Positions 1 to 8,697 are shown, counted from the first letter of the stretch. The stretch: 62,215 nt of DNA from Bacillus sp. SG-1 (GCF_000181495.1 NZ_ABCF01000011.1:1-62215); one strand, 5' to 3'. Notes: generated by a model from the sequence alone, not told the origin. Numbers and translations: made by a program.

Positions 1-505
1 TGTCTTGTTGATATCCGTAAACGCGGTCCAATAAGACTCCTTGCTTACGGATTTCATATGATAACTTATGGTATAGCTCCTCTGTCTTATCATCAACTAT
101 TCCGGAGTCGATGCGGGTTTTTAAAGTCACCATTGCTGCTTGAATTTTTTCACCGGCTGTAATGGCATCAATATAGTTCATGGACCGGTTAATGTATAGA
201 TAAACATTATTTTGAAGGCGTGTTTCAAGCGTCACTTTTTCAGAGCCGCTTAAGCCTTTAACTGCCTTTTGAGCAGCAGCGTAGGCATCTTTAGTTTGAT
301 TATACAATTTCCAAGGACGTGTTTTTCCATCTGCTGATCCTTCAACCGATACAGCCCATTTTAATGCGCCTGCATAGTTTTCAGCCTTTTCCATTAACTG
401 CTTAGTCTCACTTACACTTGCTGCTTGAACTGGGTTCATTGATACAAATGTACTAGCAGCAATAGCTGCTGTCGTTAACACTCCAATTGCTTTTTTCTTT
501 TTCAT
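1..505 (-). CDS. SbsC N-terminal-domain-like cell-wall protein (partial, runs off the left edge)
   Basis: An open frame of 168 codons starts at the ATG at 505 and runs off the left edge without a stop. The first 30 or so residues form a lysine-rich signal peptide with an Ala-rich core ending near PVQAA. The mature part is helical and matches, by eye, the N-terminal domain of the Geobacillus S-layer protein SbsC (motifs LYHKLSYEIRKQ and LLDRVYGYQQ), which in that family binds secondary cell-wall polymer. It is a paralogue of the protein at 2801-3568, which shares the NQTKDAY and NYIDAITAG-type segments. It is divergent from the gene at 724. The missing C-terminus could hold an S-layer or enzymatic domain. 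The family link is recalled, not searched. Confidence 0.75.
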   Translation of the reverse strand, partial: MKKKKAIGVLTTAAIAASTFVSMNPVQAASVSETKQLMEKAENYAGALKWAVSVEGSADGKTRPWKLYNQTKDAYAAAQKAVKGLSGSEKVTLETRLQNNVYLYINRSMNYIDAITAGEKIQAAMVTLKTRIDSGIVDDKTEELYHKLSYEIRKQGVLLDRVYGYQQD

Positions 506-723
506 TATTTATTTTCTCCCTAAGATAGAATTAATGCAAACCACTAAATTATGTATATACGAGAAAGCATTACCAGTAAATTATAATACAAAGATTTCCT
601 TTAATCTATGAAATTCTCCGACTTAACTACTAACCAATATATACCACTCTTAATTTTTTGTAGAAAAAATATTCCATTAATGGTTATTATGTATAATGAA
701 TACTACATCAGGAGTGTGACTCA

Positions 724-1458
724 ATGAAGAAAAAGTGGCTTCTATTATTACCCTTATTATTAATTTGTATGGGTGTTAGTTTCTTCTATTTAAAAGTTAA
801 TCAAGTGGATACTAAGACAATTGCAGATGAAGAAGTAGATAAATTGACTAACGAAGACTTCACAGTACAAGTTCCAACCATATCAGAAAGCAAGATGCAA
901 GTGGATACAGAACAAACAGGTACCATACCGGAAACCCATTCAGAAAACCAGCCTGAAGATAAAAGCTCTCCAATGTCCTCAAATGAAGAAAGCCGAACCG
1001 GAGACAATAAAACCCAGCAAAAATCATCAAATAAAGACATTGATAAAGAGGAAAGTCGTTCTCAATCTAAGACTGTGTCCAAGTCAATTGACAATAAAAC
1101 TCTCTCCGTCGAAGAAATAAAGAGTCAATACCGTCCTGCATTTAAACAATTAGAGGAGCAAGTTAAGTCAAGATTGACAGACCTTTTAGAAGTTGCCTTT
1201 AATGAGTTTAAAGAAAAAAAGGATTCCGGGGAAAAGATTACTTTTACATATTTCTACAAAAAATATACTACTGCATCAGGTGATTTAGAAAGCAATACGG
1301 ATAAGGCTTTTAACCTACTATACTCTTCTCTACAGAAGGATTTAAAAAAACATGGACACAGTAAAAAGCATGCTGTGGAATTCAAAGATCAGTATGAAGA
1401 AGAAAAGAAAGTATTAAAAAAGAAAATATTATCAAAAGCTGTAGATCAATTGAAATAA
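724..1458 (+). CDS. Membrane-anchored protein with acidic linker and helical C-terminal domain, unknown function
   Basis: A 244-aa protein with an AGGAGTG ribosome site a few bases before the ATG. Residues 4-22 form one hydrophobic segment, so it is either an N-terminal anchor or an uncleaved signal. Residues about 30-125 are low complexity (Ser, Glu, Lys, Gln), typical of a cell-wall-spanning linker. Residues 128-244 are charged and strongly helical, with a Lys/Glu-rich tail. No lipobox in the usual position and no enzymatic motif was recognised. It is monocistronic: a terminator follows directly, and neighbours on both sides are cell-wall proteins, so an envelope role is a context inference only. 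Confidence 0.75.
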   Translation: MKKKWLLLLPLLLICMGVSFFYLKVNQVDTKTIADEEVDKLTNEDFTVQVPTISESKMQVDTEQTGTIPETHSENQPEDKSSPMSSNEESRTGDNKTQQKSSNKDIDKEESRSQSKTVSKSIDNKTLSVEEIKSQYRPAFKQLEEQVKSRLTDLLEVAFNEFKEKKDSGEKITFTYFYKKYTTASGDLESNTDKAFNLLYSSLQKDLKKHGHSKKHAVEFKDQYEEEKKVLKKKILSKAVDQLK

Positions 1459-1460
1459 AG

Positions 1461-1491
1461 AAAGGCTCATCCAAAGCCTTTCTTTTTTTTT
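1461..1491 (+). terminator. Rho-independent terminator
   Basis: GAAAGGCT and AGCCTTTC form an 8-bp stem around a 7-nt loop, followed by a run of T. It lies just after the stop of the gene at 724. Confidence 0.85.
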
Positions 1492-1606
1492 AATAATAAT
1501 AAAGTCGAAATATACTAACCTCACAATAAAAATTATGGTATTATTATAAATAATTTCAAATATTTATTTGCTTTTTATACTATTTTGACGAAAAGGGGAA
1601 GTACTT

Positions 1607-2632
1607 GTGAAAAAGAAGATTATTACTTTGACCACGACTGCAGTGTTTTCCGCCTCCTGTATTGCAAATGCTTCAGCTAGTACCTATAAGGTGGAAAAGG
1701 GAGACACTTTATGGGCAATTTCCAAAAAGCATAATACCAGTATAGAAGATTTAAAAAAATGGAATAATCTAAGCAAAGAAGTAATTTTTCCTAATCAGGT
1801 CCTTAAATTATCGAGTGATAATCAAATTCATTCCTCACCATCCAAAAACGAACCTTCCTCTACAGTTATTCAAAATACATATACAGTAAAGCCAGGTGAT
1901 ACGCTGAGCAAAATAGCTGTTATTCATTCTATTACTCTTGAACAGTTAATGAATTGGAATAATGTTTCGTCTCATCTGATTTATCCTGGACAAACATTAA
2001 TAGTGAAGAGCAGTAACGCCGGCCAATCTACAGAAACACCCCGACCACAAACCAGTACACCGGCAGTTCCTTCCCAAGAAGTTACTACATATAAGGTTCA
2101 GCGCGGGGACACTTTGTCTCATATTAGCTTTAAGTTTAATATATCGATAGCAGATCTGAAGATGTTGAACAAACTTAATAGTGATACGATTTATGTCGGA
2201 CAAGATTTAAAGATTGAGATCACATCAAACGATGTAACCCCCTCGACTCCGGGCAACCCATTAAAAGACTCCGAAGTCTTACTTAATGAGGCTAAAACTC
2301 ATTTAGGTACACCTTATGTCTGGGGAGGTTCTACACCAGAGGGATTCGACTGCAGCGGTTTTATTTATTACGTCTATAAAAAAGCCGGTCGGTCCATTTC
2401 TCGTTATTCCAGTGGCGGATACTATAATCGTTCCTACTATGTGCATACTCCCCAACCTGGAGATTTAGTTTTCTTTGAAAATACATATAAGAAAGGAATT
2501 TCACATTTAGGTATTTATATTGGAGATAACCAGTTTATTCATGCTGGCGATAACGGGGTAGAAATTACAAGCTTAGATAATGCCTATTGGAATTCCAAGT
2601 TCGATGGCTTTAAGCGATTATACGACTTGTAA
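1607..2632 (+). CDS. LysM / NlpC-P60 cell-wall DL-endopeptidase (LytE/CwlS type)
   Basis: A 341-aa secreted peptidoglycan hydrolase. It starts at GTG with AAGGGG upstream. A signal peptide ends near residue 25. Three LysM repeats (about 26-68, 91-133, 161-203, each with a GDTL core) bind peptidoglycan glycan and are separated by Ser/Thr/Pro linkers. Residues about 225-341 are an NlpC/P60 domain with catalytic Cys249 in FDCSGF, His300 in SHLG and a second His at 312. The family cleaves D-Glu to diaminopimelate bonds in stem peptides during growth or separation. The three-LysM plus NlpC/P60 layout matches Bacillus LytE, LytF and CwlS, but which orthologue it is cannot be decided. It is a single-gene unit with its own terminator. 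Confidence 0.93.
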   Translation: MKKKIITLTTTAVFSASCIANASASTYKVEKGDTLWAISKKHNTSIEDLKKWNNLSKEVIFPNQVLKLSSDNQIHSSPSKNEPSSTVIQNTYTVKPGDTLSKIAVIHSITLEQLMNWNNVSSHLIYPGQTLIVKSSNAGQSTETPRPQTSTPAVPSQEVTTYKVQRGDTLSHISFKFNISIADLKMLNKLNSDTIYVGQDLKIEITSNDVTPSTPGNPLKDSEVLLNEAKTHLGTPYVWGGSTPEGFDCSGFIYYVYKKAGRSISRYSSGGYYNRSYYVHTPQPGDLVFFENTYKKGISHLGIYIGDNQFIHAGDNGVEITSLDNAYWNSKFDGFKRLYDL

Positions 2633-2646
2633 ATAACAACTTTCTC

Positions 2647-2685
2647 AAAGGAACAAGAAGCATTTGCTTTTTGTTCCTTTTTTTG
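2647..2685 (+). terminator. Rho-independent terminator
   Basis: AAAGGAACAA pairs with TTGTTCCTTT and is followed by T. It ends the LysM/NlpC-P60 transcript. Confidence 0.85.
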
Positions 2686-2800
2686 ATCGACTTCATTACC
2701 CTCTCTTCTGAATATTGTTAAAAACCCCCAAAAACACACCAAAGTACCTATGGCTAATAAACTATAAAATCCTATATATTTCAAAAGAGAGGAGAGGGAA

Positions 2801-3568
2801 ATGAACAATAAACTTCTAAAAATGATAATGTCCCTTTTAATTGTGATGAACTTGATCGTACCTGCTTATAAAGCAGAGGCAACCGTTTCAGTAAGCTATG
2901 AAGAAGGTTTGGTAAAAACAGCAGAGTATAATGCGAACATTTTGAGAAAACAAATCTCTTATGAATACAACAAAGCCTTGTCTGTGCCAAATATGCCATT
3001 ATTTAACCAAACGAAGGATTCTTATACAAAGGCATACTCTGCTGTTACCGCATTAAAGAGCAGTACAACGAAAACACAATTATTAAATAGACTGAGTTCA
3101 AACGTCAAACTTCACATTGATAGAGCAGTTGCTTATATTGATGCGTTGAATGCCGGTAAAAAAATTGAAACATTGACCAAAGAGTTAAGGTATTTAAAGA
3201 ACGAAGAAATATATATGCTGCCGGTAACGAGTGAGTATTATCACAAACTCTCTTCTGAGATCAGGAAACAAGCAGTCTTGCTCTACAGGGTTTATGGAAA
3301 ATCAACGAGAGATGCTATTTTAAAGAAATATAAGCTTCCTGCCGAAGAAATTAGAAATCACTTTGCCTATTTCGTAACTGTTTACGATTTAATGGATGAA
3401 GGCTACATTGAATTGTCTTTTGATGAGTATGATGTTTATTATATGCTCGACCTGCTAATTTCCATTAATGGTCTTCTTCCAGAGATCGAGTCGAGATATC
3501 CTGAACACGTTTTTTACAGGATAGTTTTGTTGACTAGGGGAACTCATGGATTTAAATTATCAGCCTGA
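2801..3568 (+). CDS. Short secreted SbsC N-terminal-domain protein
   Basis: A 255-aa protein behind GAGAGGAGAGGGAA. A signal peptide covers about residues 1-27, ending near AEA. The rest is one SbsC-type helical domain (motifs YHKLSSEIRKQ, LLYRVYGKSTRD), the portion that in SbsC attaches the S-layer to secondary cell-wall polymer. Unlike SbsC there is no long Ig-like C-terminal region: the frame ends soon after the domain. A second small frame begins 22 bases before the stop (see 3546). It is a paralogue of the partial gene at 1-505, so two such proteins bracket the LysM endopeptidase. It could be a free-standing wall-polymer binder or a truncated S-layer gene. Confidence 0.75.
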   Translation: MNNKLLKMIMSLLIVMNLIVPAYKAEATVSVSYEEGLVKTAEYNANILRKQISYEYNKALSVPNMPLFNQTKDSYTKAYSAVTALKSSTTKTQLLNRLSSNVKLHIDRAVAYIDALNAGKKIETLTKELRYLKNEEIYMLPVTSEYYHKLSSEIRKQAVLLYRVYGKSTRDAILKKYKLPAEEIRNHFAYFVTVYDLMDEGYIELSFDEYDVYYMLDLLISINGLLPEIESRYPEHVFYRIVLLTRGTHGFKLSA

Positions 3569-3815
3569 CTTGAATGGCTATATAACAGAATTCTTAATGT
3601 ACTCTCCTGATAACTATCAAGAAACGATGAGCTTTTATTTCTTTTCTGAAGATAGTGAAAAGGTAGAAGAGTATTACACCTTGGAAAGCCCTCTTGCCCC
3701 ATCAGAAACTCAAATTATCACCTTTGAATTCCATGAATTTACGGTAATGTTATATCCAGTTGATTTAAGCAGTAATCATGTAAGATTCTTTATCTTGGAT
3801 ATTGAGGAACTATAA
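3546..3815 (+). CDS. Small acidic protein overlapping the SbsC-like gene, unknown
   Basis: An 89-aa frame in the +1 register relative to the preceding gene and overlapping its last 23 bases. AGGGG lies 5 bases before the ATG, so translational coupling is possible. An in-frame stop lies just 15 bases upstream of this ATG, so a simple extension upstream is excluded. The product is acidic and aromatic-rich, with alternating hydrophobic residues that suggest beta strands. I recognise no family. Alternatives are a frameshifted C-terminal part of the SbsC-like protein, or a decayed domain. A terminator follows directly. Confidence 0.45.
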   Translation: MDLNYQPDLNGYITEFLMYSPDNYQETMSFYFFSEDSEKVEEYYTLESPLAPSETQIITFEFHEFTVMLYPVDLSSNHVRFFILDIEEL

Positions 3816-3819
3816 AAGG

Positions 3820-3848
3820 CAGCCCTTACTGTGGGCTGTATTTTTTTA
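3820..3848 (+). terminator. Rho-independent terminator
   Basis: CAGCCC and GGGCTG flank a short loop, followed by seven T. It ends the SbsC-like unit. Confidence 0.8.
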
Positions 3849-4011
3849 CAAAAACGTTTTAACATTATTTTTCATTTCTATCAACATAGTAATTTTGTTA
3901 AAATGTAATAACATCTTCATAAATCCTTTACAAAAACTAATATTTAATAAAGATTGCTTGTTTGATAAACCAAAACAAACTTATAAGAAATATGACAAAA
4001 ATGCTCATTTC

Positions 4012-4386
4012 TAAATTTCCACGTCTGGCCAACAGATCCCCTCCTTAAAACTGTTTCTTCTTTAGCTGTGGGGTTTATTATCAGCAGCTTCATTTTATCT
4101 AAGCCCACCATCCCAAAAATAGCTCTCTCTTTCACTATTTATTTTTTATTAAGCTTTATTTTATATGCTGATGTAGTCTATGAAAGATATTGTGACGCCT
4201 TATTGGATTTTCAGCTGCTCAGTCAAACTAATCAGGTAGGAGCTGTGTTCGGCTCTGTTCTTTCTTTAATTTATTACTCATATTTATGGTTTTGGTTTGA
4301 TATCCCTTTAATGCTGATTCTCCTAGTTTACTATACGAGGAGCAATAAAACGCAGAGTGCGGGTGTAGCTGCTATTGGTGCTTACC
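4012..4386 (+). pseudogene. LtaS-like lipoteichoic acid synthase, N-terminal membrane fragment
   Basis: The frame reading through KTVSSLAVGF, then YFLLSFILYADVVYERY and VGAVFGSVLSLI matches the N-terminal transmembrane segments of LtaS-type polyglycerolphosphate synthases by eye. Only about 110 residues remain: the first helix is missing or frameshifted, and the sulfatase-like catalytic domain is absent. Homology stops close to the left end of the IS3-type element at about 4384. I infer a decayed gene, with insertion or deletion at the IS. A GTG at 4068 could in principle start a short membrane peptide, but no ribosome site supports it. Confidence 0.6.
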
Positions 4387-4406
4387 CCCAAAAGTTAGAG
4401 TTTTTA

Positions 4407-5251
4407 TTATGCAGCTGATTGGCTAGATTGAGTTCGATATTCGACTGGACTCAATCCGGCCAATACTGCTTTTGACCGTTCATTGTTATACCAGAAAGGA
4501 AAATAAAATATTTCAAAGTATGTCACGCAAAGTAACCCTGTGCAGACAATGCTTCGATGGAAGATTTCTTTGGGATTTTAAAGCAAGAAATGTATTATGG
4601 GGAAAAACCGGTAGGTTATGAAGAACTAAATTAATGTTCTCACCCATGAGTTGTGTTGGTAATGCCAGCCTTGATCAGAATGGATAGTAGTGCGATAGGT
4701 AGCATTATTTTTTATTATCCCTATCGTCTCTTTTAAAGGTTCCGTGACTAGATCTAATGTTGGACGTTTCTTAATTGCAAACGCTATTATCTCTCCATTG
4801 TAAAGATCAAGAATGGGGTTTAAATATAACTTTTCTTCCCAAGACATTTAAATTCAGTGACGTCGGTTACTAATTTTTGAAGAGAGTTAGGTGTATGGAA
4901 ACGGCGGGATAGTCGGTTTTTCTCAACCTTCCCAACTTTACCCTTAAAGGAATTGTATTTACGAGATTTCCGCATAAATTTTACACATTTCAATCCTAGT
5001 TCTCGCATAAGTCGATATACTTTTTTATGATTAACACGATGTCCTAACTTCTTTAATTCCTTCGTGATACGTTTATAACCATAGCGTTCATGAAACTTCT
5101 TAAAAAGGTTCGTTATGAGTTCTTTTAGTTCTGTGTCTGGATCTTCTTTCTCAAAATTTTTCACATGATAGTGATAAGTTGCTTTAGGAATTCCTACAGC
5201 AATGAAGATATCCTTCAATCGGAGTCCTTCTTCTTTGAGATCAAATGCCAC
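4407..5251 (-). pseudogene. IS150-type OrfB DDE transposase, broken and rearranged
   Basis: 5251-4820 encodes the N-terminal part (ERYGYKRITKELKK, VTDVTEF with the first catalytic Asp). After a frameshift near 4830 it continues as LDLYNGEIIAF and TTIHSDQGWHYQH (second Asp). The third catalytic region, with DFFGILKQEMYYGE, is present but on the plus strand, in a block of about 4494-4630. The true C-terminus (AGLSPVEYRTQSSQSAA, stop at 4407) is back on the minus strand. Two frame changes plus the inversion leave it inactive. Confidence 0.8.
4494..4630 (+). other. Inverted internal block of the IS transposase
   Basis: This block reads, on the plus strand, KENKIFQSMSRK through FFGILKQEMYYGE to GYEELK, which is the part of OrfB that should lie between WVRTL (about 4631 on the minus strand) and WYNNERSKA (about 4493 on the minus strand). 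Small indels interrupt it. The flanking minus-strand pieces match its two sides exactly in protein order, so a local inversion of about 137 bp explains the arrangement. Confidence 0.75.
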
Positions 5252-5777
5252 TTTTGCTTGTGCTTTTCGTGGAAGGCATTCGGGTTTTCCCGAAAAGCTC
5301 TCAGCTTTTTTAGGTAAGCATTTTCTAACCTAAGTAGTTCATTCTCGCGTTCCAATTCTTCTTCACGTGTTACCTTTTTTTCTTCCTTTTTCTTTTGTTT
5401 ATTGGCTTTTTTAGTCATAGAAGGTCGCCCCTTTAGTTTTGGTTTCAGGCCTTCTACTCCTTGTTCATGAAACTCTTTCATCCATCGTACGATTAAGGAA
5501 GGGTTGTTCAAATTGAAGTGAACCGCAGCATCTAAATAAGAAGCACCTGTGTTTAATATAAATTGTATCGTATCTAATTTAAATTGAACAGAATACTCTT
5601 TTTCGTGATACTTCGTATTAACCCATCCATCCCCTGAGATTTATAGACATTCACCCAGTCACGTATAGTGGTCTGGCTGCCCATATTATATTTTTTTGCC
5701 AAAGATCCATACCCAATGTTGCCTTCTAAATACTCGGTAACAACCTTCTTTTTAAATTCTTCATTGTATTTAGCCAT
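5215..5777 (-). pseudogene. IS150-type OrfA, frameshifted
   Basis: It starts at the ATG at 5777 (MAKYNEEFKKKVV) with helix-turn-helix residues KKYNMGSQTTIRDW. The frame is lost around 5520-5580 and resumes at 5511 with IVRWMKEFHEQGVEGL, then a Lys/Glu-rich coiled coil (EEELERENELLRLENAYLKK) typical of OrfA dimerisation. In the family OrfA binds the IS ends and is fused to OrfB by a programmed -1 frameshift; the two frames overlap here at 5215-5251 as expected. One extra frame change means a full OrfA cannot be made. Confidence 0.8.
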
Positions 5778-5823
5778 AAAAACACCCCCGAAGGTTAGAT
5801 TTTTAACTCTAACTTTCGGGGGT

Positions 5824-6265
5824 CGGTACCTTCTAATTTTGATGAACATTGCGTTTTTTGTAATTCATATTCATTATTAAACTATTGTCTTTATCGCTTC
5901 ACAAACTCTCCATATATCCACAGATATTTGTTGGTAGCATCTGCTTATTGGATTTCTTAAGCAATGAAACAAATACACTGGGTATCTCCACATACTTGGA
6001 GTGTTTGAAGATGGAATATCTGCAAAGGAATAATCTATGCCTCTTTGTTTAAGAAATGGTATACAGCAGTAAAAGAAAAACTGAGAAGTCTTTGCAGAAT
6101 TTGCATTAATTTTTTCGTGGTTGATGGACCAGCGGAGTAAGCGTTATCATCCATTAATCTCGCTAAATCCCCTCTTGTATCTACTTCCGACCAAGCGTAT
6201 AATGACTCCTTGAATATACAATAATCAGTAATTCCACTAATACATAAGGGGGATCCCTTCTTTAT
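5824..6265. other. Gene-poor stretch between the IS and the MFS gene, with a possible coding remnant
   Basis: No complete gene with a ribosome site is visible. On the minus strand 6235-6035 reads as a protein-like segment (ESLYAWSEVDTRGDLARLMD and LMQILQRLL) ending in a stop at 6035. Its upstream end runs into the MFS leader and offers no credible start. It may be the 3' remnant of an old gene. I recognise no family. Confidence 0.3.
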
Positions 6266-7432
6266 ATGAAGAAACAATCTTGGCTGTCCAATCAGTTTTT
6301 TGTCATCATGTTTACCTGGGGTATTTTCATTCCGTATTGGACTGCATGGCTCGTGGAAAGCAAAGGATTTTCAATTGCTACCGCTTCTTCTCTTGTCGCT
6401 GCCGGCATGATTGCCCGCTCGTTTTCCAGCTTCTATTTGTTCCCGACACTCAGCCAACGATTTCCGCTCGGAAAACTGGCCCGGATTTTAACGGTGGTTT
6501 CCAGCATTACACTTATTCTGTTCTTCCCGATCAGTTCTTTCATTGGAATGCTCGCCTGCATGATTCTCTTCAGTCTTGTCTACCCGATGCTGATGCCCCT
6601 GGTTGAAAGCATGGCGGCTGTCATGATGAAAAAAGATAATGTTGATTACGGCAAAAGCAGGTCGTGGGGATCCTTGGGATACACAAGCGCATTGCTCTTA
6701 GCAGGATTCCTCACTTCCATTTTCAGTGAGGGTGCCATCATCTATATGATGTTTGCCGGCGTCATCATGATCCTTTTGACTTCTCTGCAAAAACTCCCTG
6801 CCTCCATGAGCGAACCTCGCGGACAGGAAAAACTGTCTTATCGCAGCCTGTTAAAATCAAAAAAATTTATCCTTGCGATGGGCATTGTGATTTTCACATT
6901 AGGGACGCATGCCGCGTATTACAACTATGGTGTGCTCTATCTAAAAGAGCTGAATGTGAGTAATATTTACATTGGGGTCATGCTCAACATTGCCATCATT
7001 GCGGAGATTCTGTTCTTTGCCTTATCGGATAAATTCCTGAAAGGACGCTCCATCTCCATCATGTTCATGACGGCGGGATCAGCAGCCATCCTAAGATGGA
7101 CATTGCTGTTCATGTTCCCGAGTGTCACTGTGTTCATTGCCACACAGCTGCTGCATGCCTTCACCTTTGGACTTACTCATTATGCGTTCATGAGGCTGAT
7201 CTATGAAGAGCTGGAAAGCAAAGACCTTCCTGCTGCCCAAGGTGTATATACGGCTTTAGGCTCGGGATTAAGCACCGCAGTCTTGACCTTTGTCGGCGGG
7301 TTCTTATATGATTATGCGCCGGGATATGCCTTCCTTGGAATGGCGATTGTCGTGATTCCGGCTGTTGCGCTTGGTGGATTTATGTATGCGAAGTACGAGA
7401 GGAAGCCGGTTGTTCAGAAGGTTCTTCATTAA
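6266..7432 (+). CDS. MFS transporter, HcaT/YwbF-like (MFS_1-like family)
   Basis: A 388-aa integral membrane protein with about twelve hydrophobic segments. Start MKKQSWLSNQFFVIMFTWG, with the N-terminus resembling the LacY/HcaT-like branch of the major facilitator superfamily (Bacillus YwbF group). Proton symport of a small substrate is the family expectation; the substrate cannot be read from sequence. GKSRSWGSLGY after helix 4 is typical of this branch. AAGGGGGAT lies upstream at a longer than usual spacing. It is monocistronic with a terminator. GC content is visibly higher than in the IS region next to it, as for the rest of the window to the right. Confidence 0.85.
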   Translation: MKKQSWLSNQFFVIMFTWGIFIPYWTAWLVESKGFSIATASSLVAAGMIARSFSSFYLFPTLSQRFPLGKLARILTVVSSITLILFFPISSFIGMLACMILFSLVYPMLMPLVESMAAVMMKKDNVDYGKSRSWGSLGYTSALLLAGFLTSIFSEGAIIYMMFAGVIMILLTSLQKLPASMSEPRGQEKLSYRSLLKSKKFILAMGIVIFTLGTHAAYYNYGVLYLKELNVSNIYIGVMLNIAIIAEILFFALSDKFLKGRSISIMFMTAGSAAILRWTLLFMFPSVTVFIATQLLHAFTFGLTHYAFMRLIYEELESKDLPAAQGVYTALGSGLSTAVLTFVGGFLYDYAPGYAFLGMAIVVIPAVALGGFMYAKYERKPVVQKVLH

Positions 7433-7440
7433 AATACAGA

Positions 7441-7471
7441 AACCAGTCCTTTAATGGGCTGGTTTTTTTTA
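7441..7471 (+). terminator. Rho-independent terminator
   Basis: AACCAGTCC and GGGCTGGTT pair with one mismatch, followed by T8. It ends the MFS gene. Confidence 0.85.
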
Positions 7472-7479
7472 TTGATGGG

Positions 7480-8125
7480 TTTTCTGTCGACAAGTTTTAG
7501 GATTCTATCGTCGAGTTTGGGCTTTCTGTCAACGAGTTGGCCCTTTCAGGGAAGAGGGTACTTAAAATAAGCGAACATTTTCCGTTAAACTGCAGAATTT
7601 AGCTGAGGAGAGGTAAATAAGAGAAGGATTTTCCGTTAAACATGCTCTGCAACCCAATTTTCATGTTTTTTGAGTTAATAGCGGAAGATTTTTCCCCTAT
7701 TTGACCTATTTTCCTCGAAATTTCTTTAATAAGGGAAATTTCTTCTCTTATTATATAAGCTCATGGCGCTGGTACTTATTTCGGTCCTTGCTTCTATGGT
7801 TGACGGCAAGGAATAAAGAATCACTAACTGAACCAATGAAGGGCTTGTTTTGAAGAAAGAATCATAGTGAACTTGATAAGTCATTTTGATCCCTATTAGA
7901 ACGACGAATAATGGAGCGGATTCGTATGCTAAAGATGGATTTTTTATGTTTGGTACCTCTAAAGTGAACTACTTATCCTTTATGGACTAATTCTTTAAAT
8001 GTGGGTTTTCTATCGACGAGTTTCAGGATTCTATCGTCGAGTTTGGGCTTTCTATCAATGAGTTCGTTCACTCTATCGACGAGTTTGTCATTCTATCAAC
8101 GAGTAGCCCCTTTCTATCAACTACT
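7480..8125. repeat. Array of degenerate TTCTATCAACGAG-type direct repeats (two clusters)
   Basis: Short units of the form TTCTATCGTCGAGTTTGGGC recur at about 7480-7545 and 7998-8120, with variants TTCTGTCAACGAGTT and TTCTATCAACGAGTA. Spacing is about 20-27 bases. The larger four-hairpin element (7549-7800) sits between the clusters. No gene with a ribosome site was found between 7433 and 8144. Confidence 0.75.
7549..7800 (+). repeat. Four-hairpin intergenic repeat, copy 1
   Basis: About 250 bp that recurs in inverted orientation at 47767-48023, with roughly four of five bases matching by eye over the full length. It holds four short inverted repeats of the type GGAA(N)TTTTCC, the strongest being AAGGGAAATTTCTTC followed by TCTTATT near 7731-7752. 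No reading frame is conserved between the copies, so it is non-coding. It is not an IS: no transposase and no clear terminal repeats. Confidence 0.8.
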
Positions 8126-8144
8126 TTAAGAAATCCAATCCTCA

Positions 8145-8612
8145 TTAACCAGGTGAACCTGCCCCTGTCTCTGCTATCTTTTTCAATTCATTTGCCCGGG
8201 AAGCAATGAAGTTCCTCATATAGTTTTCTAAAAAAAGCTTATCTGCCAGGATCCCCAGTGGGCCAAAAGGAGACTTGTACTGAAAGCGGTCGATCATATG
8301 TGTGCCGCCTGCTTCTTCGATGAATTGGTGGGTGTGTTCAAAAGAATAGAAAGCTCCTTTGACCATTATATCTACGAATTTATTTGGTCTTTCCATAAAA
8401 GTCACTTTGGCTGTGAGCCTCTGTTTGATTCCAAAGTGAACGGCTTCCCACGTGACCATATCGCCTTCTTCCAATAAACCTTTCGTCACTCCGCCCACCG
8501 CTTTTTCTTTAGTTTGCGAGGTAGTTTGAGTATGAATGTCCACATTCCTTGCAAGGTCAAAACATATTTCAATAGGTGCTTTAATAAATAATTGATGCTC
8601 GATAATCGGCAT
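8145..8612 (-). CDS. SRPBCC-family (polyketide cyclase/dehydrase-like) protein
   Basis: A 155-aa cytosolic protein with AAAGGGGAG before the ATG. The pattern is that of a START/Bet v1-like helix-grip fold: N-terminal strand IEHQLFIKAPIEICFDLARN, a run of alternating strands with KGLLEEGDMVTWEA and MIDRFQYKSPFGPLG, then a long C-terminal helix. The family binds hydrophobic ligands or acts as a cyclase; nothing here identifies the ligand. It is a single gene flanked on both sides by TTCTATCAACGAG-type repeats. Confidence 0.8.
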   Translation of the reverse strand: MPIIEHQLFIKAPIEICFDLARNVDIHTQTTSQTKEKAVGGVTKGLLEEGDMVTWEAVHFGIKQRLTAKVTFMERPNKFVDIMVKGAFYSFEHTHQFIEEAGGTHMIDRFQYKSPFGPLGILADKLFLENYMRNFIASRANELKKIAETGAGSPG

Positions 8613-8697
8613 TGGTTACTCCCCTTTAAAAAAAGCCTTCTACGCTATTTTATACTTATCCCTTAACCCTGATTATAATGAAACATTTTAACATTAT

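Larger units (their letters stand above)
4384..5823 (-). mobile_element. Degenerate IS3-family (IS150-group) insertion sequence
   Basis: The ends are imperfect inverted repeats: ACCCCCAAAAGTTAGAGTT at 4385 on the plus strand and ACCCCCGAAAGTTAGAGTT read on the minus strand from about 5823. Inside are OrfA (two helix-turn-helix parts and a leucine-zipper-like tail) and OrfB (DDE transposase), both on the minus strand, which is the IS150 plan. Both frames are broken, and an internal segment of about 137 bp is inverted. The OrfA end also carries a hairpin (CCCCCGAAGGTTAGA with its near-complement, 5786-5822). No convincing target duplication was found, consistent with an old, rearranged copy. 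Confidence 0.85.

Noticed and set aside
3944-4135. 63-aa minus-strand frame over the LtaS fragment
   Set aside because: No ribosome site; antisense to the recognisable LtaS-like segment.
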